From positions 1 through 18,617 of the forward strand of contig SDVU01000177.1 in NCBI GenBank assembly GCA_016256075.1: a stretch of DNA of 18,617 nt. Reading direction: 5' to 3'. This stretch comes from Dictyocoela muelleri. Taxonomy: Eukaryota; Microsporidia. The notes beneath the pieces are model-generated. The model was not told the origin of the DNA. It saw only the letters and a program-made list of their open reading frames with translations, and made no database searches. Positions 16,404 to 18,617 of the stretch are shown here, piece by piece; the stretch's first letter is position 1; each line of letters opens with the position of its first letter. The translations under genes and the position numbers were made by a program.

Positions 16404-18014
16404 ATGAAATTTTTAATAACATCAGACAATCATCTCGGCTACAAAGAATCAGATCCAATACGAGGTCTTGACAGTTTTGTGACATTTGAAGAAATCCTTC
16501 AAATAGCTAACAGCGAAGACGTTGATTTTATAATTCAAGGCGGAGATTTATTCCACAACAATAAACCGAGCAGATTTTCATTGAACTTGTGCATCCATCT
16601 ATTAAAAAAATATTGCATGGGAGACAAAGAAATCAATTTTGAGTCAAATTTAAAACTTAATTATCAAGATCCAAATTTGAACATAAAAATTCCTGTAATT
16701 GCAATTAACGGTAATCACGATGATCCATGTGGTCTTGGATCTTTATCAGCTCTTAATATTTTGAATACATGTGGTCTTATAAATTACGTTGGGAAAATTA
16801 CTAATTATGAAAAAATAGTTATCGAACCTGTTCTTTTACGAGGCGACCAAAAGATTGCAATTTATGTTTTGAGTCATGTCAAAGATGTTCGCCTTCATAG
16901 GGCTTTTTTAACAAATCGAGTCTCATACCTTAGACCAGATGATTATGAAGATTGGTATAATATATTGGTTGTTCACCAAAACAGGATACCAAGACGAGAA
17001 AAGGATTTCTTACCTGAAGAATTTTTAGATCAGATGTTTGATCTTGTCATATATGGTCATGAACATGATACTTTTTATTATAAAAACGTGCAGAAAGGAT
17101 TTACAATGATACAAGTAGGAAGTTCAGTCAGAACATCACTTTGTGAGGCCGAATCTAAAGAAAAGAGAGTTTATCTTGTAGAAAATGGTGTTATAAAACC
17201 GATTCGACTTAATACAGTTAGGCCTATGGTTATGGATCAGATTAAAGTTGATTGTGAAAATTATGAGGAAGTTGTAAAAAATAAAATTGACGAAATGATA
17301 AAAATAGCAATAGGTGGAGGTACATTGGAGAATTTATCCGATTTTTTTGTAGGAGAGGACATTTCCAAGACCTTCTTAGAATCTGATATTAACGAGTTTA
17401 TTCTTGAAGAAGAGAAAGAAAATGAAATAAATGGAATAAAACAAAAAAAGAGTGATTTGAATGAAACTAAGAGTGGTATGATAAAGAAAAATACGATGTT
17501 ACCATTAATTAGATTAAAAATCGAGACACCTATGAGTATAACGTTGAATAGATTGGCCATGCTTTATAAAGAAAAGGTAGCCAATTTCGATGATATGCTG
17601 GTTGTGACAAGAAAAGCAAAGAAAAAAGATAAAATTATCCAAAATATTGCGGAAAGTAGATCCGAGTTTTTCGAGATTTTTTCTGAATCACTCAAAAGTT
17701 CCCAACTTCAGGTTATTAGTGAAAATATGGTCGTCCAGGCATTAAAAAAATTTATAGATAAGGAAGAAAGGAAAAGCTTCGAGGAAATGTTCAATTCGAT
17801 TATGAAAATACAGGCTGATTCAATGTTAGATATTCCCTTGGATATCGAAGAAATTGAAAAGAAAATGTTAGAGATAAAAGAAATTCTTAATCAAAAGGTT
17901 ATAGAAGAAGAAGGAAATGTTGATATATTGGAGAGACCAGAATTGATAGAAAACAATGTTGCAAACAATATCGATCTGTCTGAAGACTCCAATGATTATA
18001 AAGATTTTTTATAA
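16404..18014 (+). CDS. MRE11: DNA double-strand break repair nuclease MRE11
   Basis: A 536-aa manganese-dependent nuclease, the catalytic core of the MRE11-RAD50(-NBS1/Xrs2) complex that senses and trims DNA ends in the nucleus. All phosphoesterase motifs are present in order: D8-N-H10 (SDNHLGYKE), GGD48, GN104-H105-D, VVH191-QNR and YGH219-E-H221-D, then QVGSS. These supply the metal ligands D8, H10, D48, N104, H191, H219, H221 and the catalytic H105, so it should be active. A capping domain follows (VRPMVMDQI to about 410), containing an acidic, lysine-rich insert at about 330-370 that is likely flexible. The end (about 410-536) is helical and acidic and would include the RAD50-binding part. 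It is shorter than human MRE11 (about 700 aa) and lacks the Gly-Arg tail. No RAD50 gene is nearby. The C-run against the ATG fixes the start. Confidence 0.96.
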   Translation: MKFLITSDNHLGYKESDPIRGLDSFVTFEEILQIANSEDVDFIIQGGDLFHNNKPSRFSLNLCIHLLKKYCMGDKEINFESNLKLNYQDPNLNIKIPVIAINGNHDDPCGLGSLSALNILNTCGLINYVGKITNYEKIVIEPVLLRGDQKIAIYVLSHVKDVRLHRAFLTNRVSYLRPDDYEDWYNILVVHQNRIPRREKDFLPEEFLDQMFDLVIYGHEHDTFYYKNVQKGFTMIQVGSSVRTSLCEAESKEKRVYLVENGVIKPIRLNTVRPMVMDQIKVDCENYEEVVKNKIDEMIKIAIGGGTLENLSDFFVGEDISKTFLESDINEFILEEEKENEINGIKQKKSDLNETKSGMIKKNTMLPLIRLKIETPMSITLNRLAMLYKEKVANFDDMLVVTRKAKKKDKIIQNIAESRSEFFEIFSESLKSSQLQVISENMVVQALKKFIDKEERKSFEEMFNSIMKIQADSMLDIPLDIEEIEKKMLEIKEILNQKVIEEEGNVDILERPELIENNVANNIDLSEDSNDYKDFL

Positions 18015-18459
18015 TTCGCAATTTTCCTAATATTAGAAAACGTTATACTCAAAATTTCATGACAAAAAATTAGCAATTAGTAAGAAATTGATTTTCATAA
18101 AAATCTATAAAAATCTAAATTTGGTAATTTTTTTAAAGTTATTTAAAATATTTTTTATAATTTAAAGTTAAAATGTTCTCTTATTATTGTGAGTTGTTAA
18201 TACCTTAAATATAATAAAACACAAAAATCTGTTTTAATGATCAATAGTCTAATAATTAATAAATTACAAGAGATTTCAAAATGATAGTTAAAATTTGTGC
18301 ATATTTTAACAGTAAATCGATAAATCTATAACAAATATTAGAAAATGTTAAAATATAATCGGATTTAACGTAAAAGATGTATATTTGTATTTATGTTTAG
18401 CTTATTAAAAATCATTAAAAACACAACTCCTTTTGTAGATGTTAAATCTCGTGTATATT
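18015..18459. other. 3' flank of MRE11, no gene seen
   Basis: About 445 bp of A/T-rich sequence. I see no ORF of note, RNA gene or clear repeat before the SINE-like copy at the window edge. Confidence 0.6.
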
Positions 18460-18617
18460 ACATGCTGACAACATCCATAGCTGCCAACCCGGAGAGTTGT
18501 CTCCAACTTTGATCTTTAGACTTTTGGTTCTTGGTGTTCCAATAATACGTCACTTCCTAAGCTACCCAGAAGCCCACCTGTATACGCGATTTTCGTTTTA
18601 TCAATGACTCGGCAGGA
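18460..18617 (-). mobile_element. tRNA-headed SINE-like repeat, copy F (3' part, cut by window end)
   Basis: Top-strand blocks GACAACATCCATAGCTGCCA, CCGGAGAG, TGTTCCAATAATACGTCACT, CCTAAGCTACCC and TGTATACGCGAT match copy D at roughly 90 percent by eye, closer than the other pairs, so D and F are the youngest copies seen. The tRNA-like head would lie beyond the window. Confidence 0.8.

Overview
The window looks like nuclear DNA of a microsporidian with a large, very AT-rich, gene-poor genome, of the kind seen in Edhazardia, Anncaliia or Hamiltosporidium. I cannot name the species. Three things point there. The recognisable cellular genes are eukaryotic, intronless and strongly diverged. Each has a short C-run (CCC or CCCC) directly against its ATG, a start signal known from microsporidia. 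The mobile DNA (Ty3/gypsy, KRBA2/Ginger-type integrase, Merlin/ISXO2-type transposase) is typical of expanded microsporidian genomes. Only about 5.3 kb of the 18.6 kb is confident cellular coding sequence.

Layout. 1-1470: relics, namely palindromes, a retroviral-type integrase fragment whose tail carries a hexanucleotide expansion, a broken Merlin/ISXO2 transposase head and a hairpin. 1508-5416: an old, broken Ty3/gypsy element with two LTRs about 230 bp long, inserted into a dispersed repeat. 5417-6185: two copies of that repeat, each carrying a hairpin-type MITE; the second copy is an empty site that fixes the insertion point. 6186-7565: unassigned AT-rich DNA with one doubtful small ORF. 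7566-7695: head of a SINE-like repeat. 8010-8860: a foldback element with arms of about 190 bp. 8981-9463 (-): an RNF115/126-type RING-H2 ubiquitin ligase. 9631-10050: a SINE-like copy, followed by a minisatellite that runs up to the start of the next gene. 10302-13505 (+): SF3B1/Hsh155. 13674-16175: four further SINE-like copies and a minisatellite. 16404-18014 (+): MRE11. 18460 to the end: the 3' part of another SINE-like copy.

The three genes serve unrelated core functions (ubiquitin transfer, branch-site recognition in splicing, double-strand break repair) and form no operon or pathway. They sit as islands among repeats. The most notable item is a repeat family of about 430-460 bp, seen at least seven times in both orientations. 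Its 5' end has a tRNA-like A box and B box at tRNA spacing, so it reads as a tRNA-headed SINE. The foldback element has a separate tRNA-like segment in each arm. SF3B1 shows that the organism keeps a U2-type spliceosome, which not all microsporidia do.
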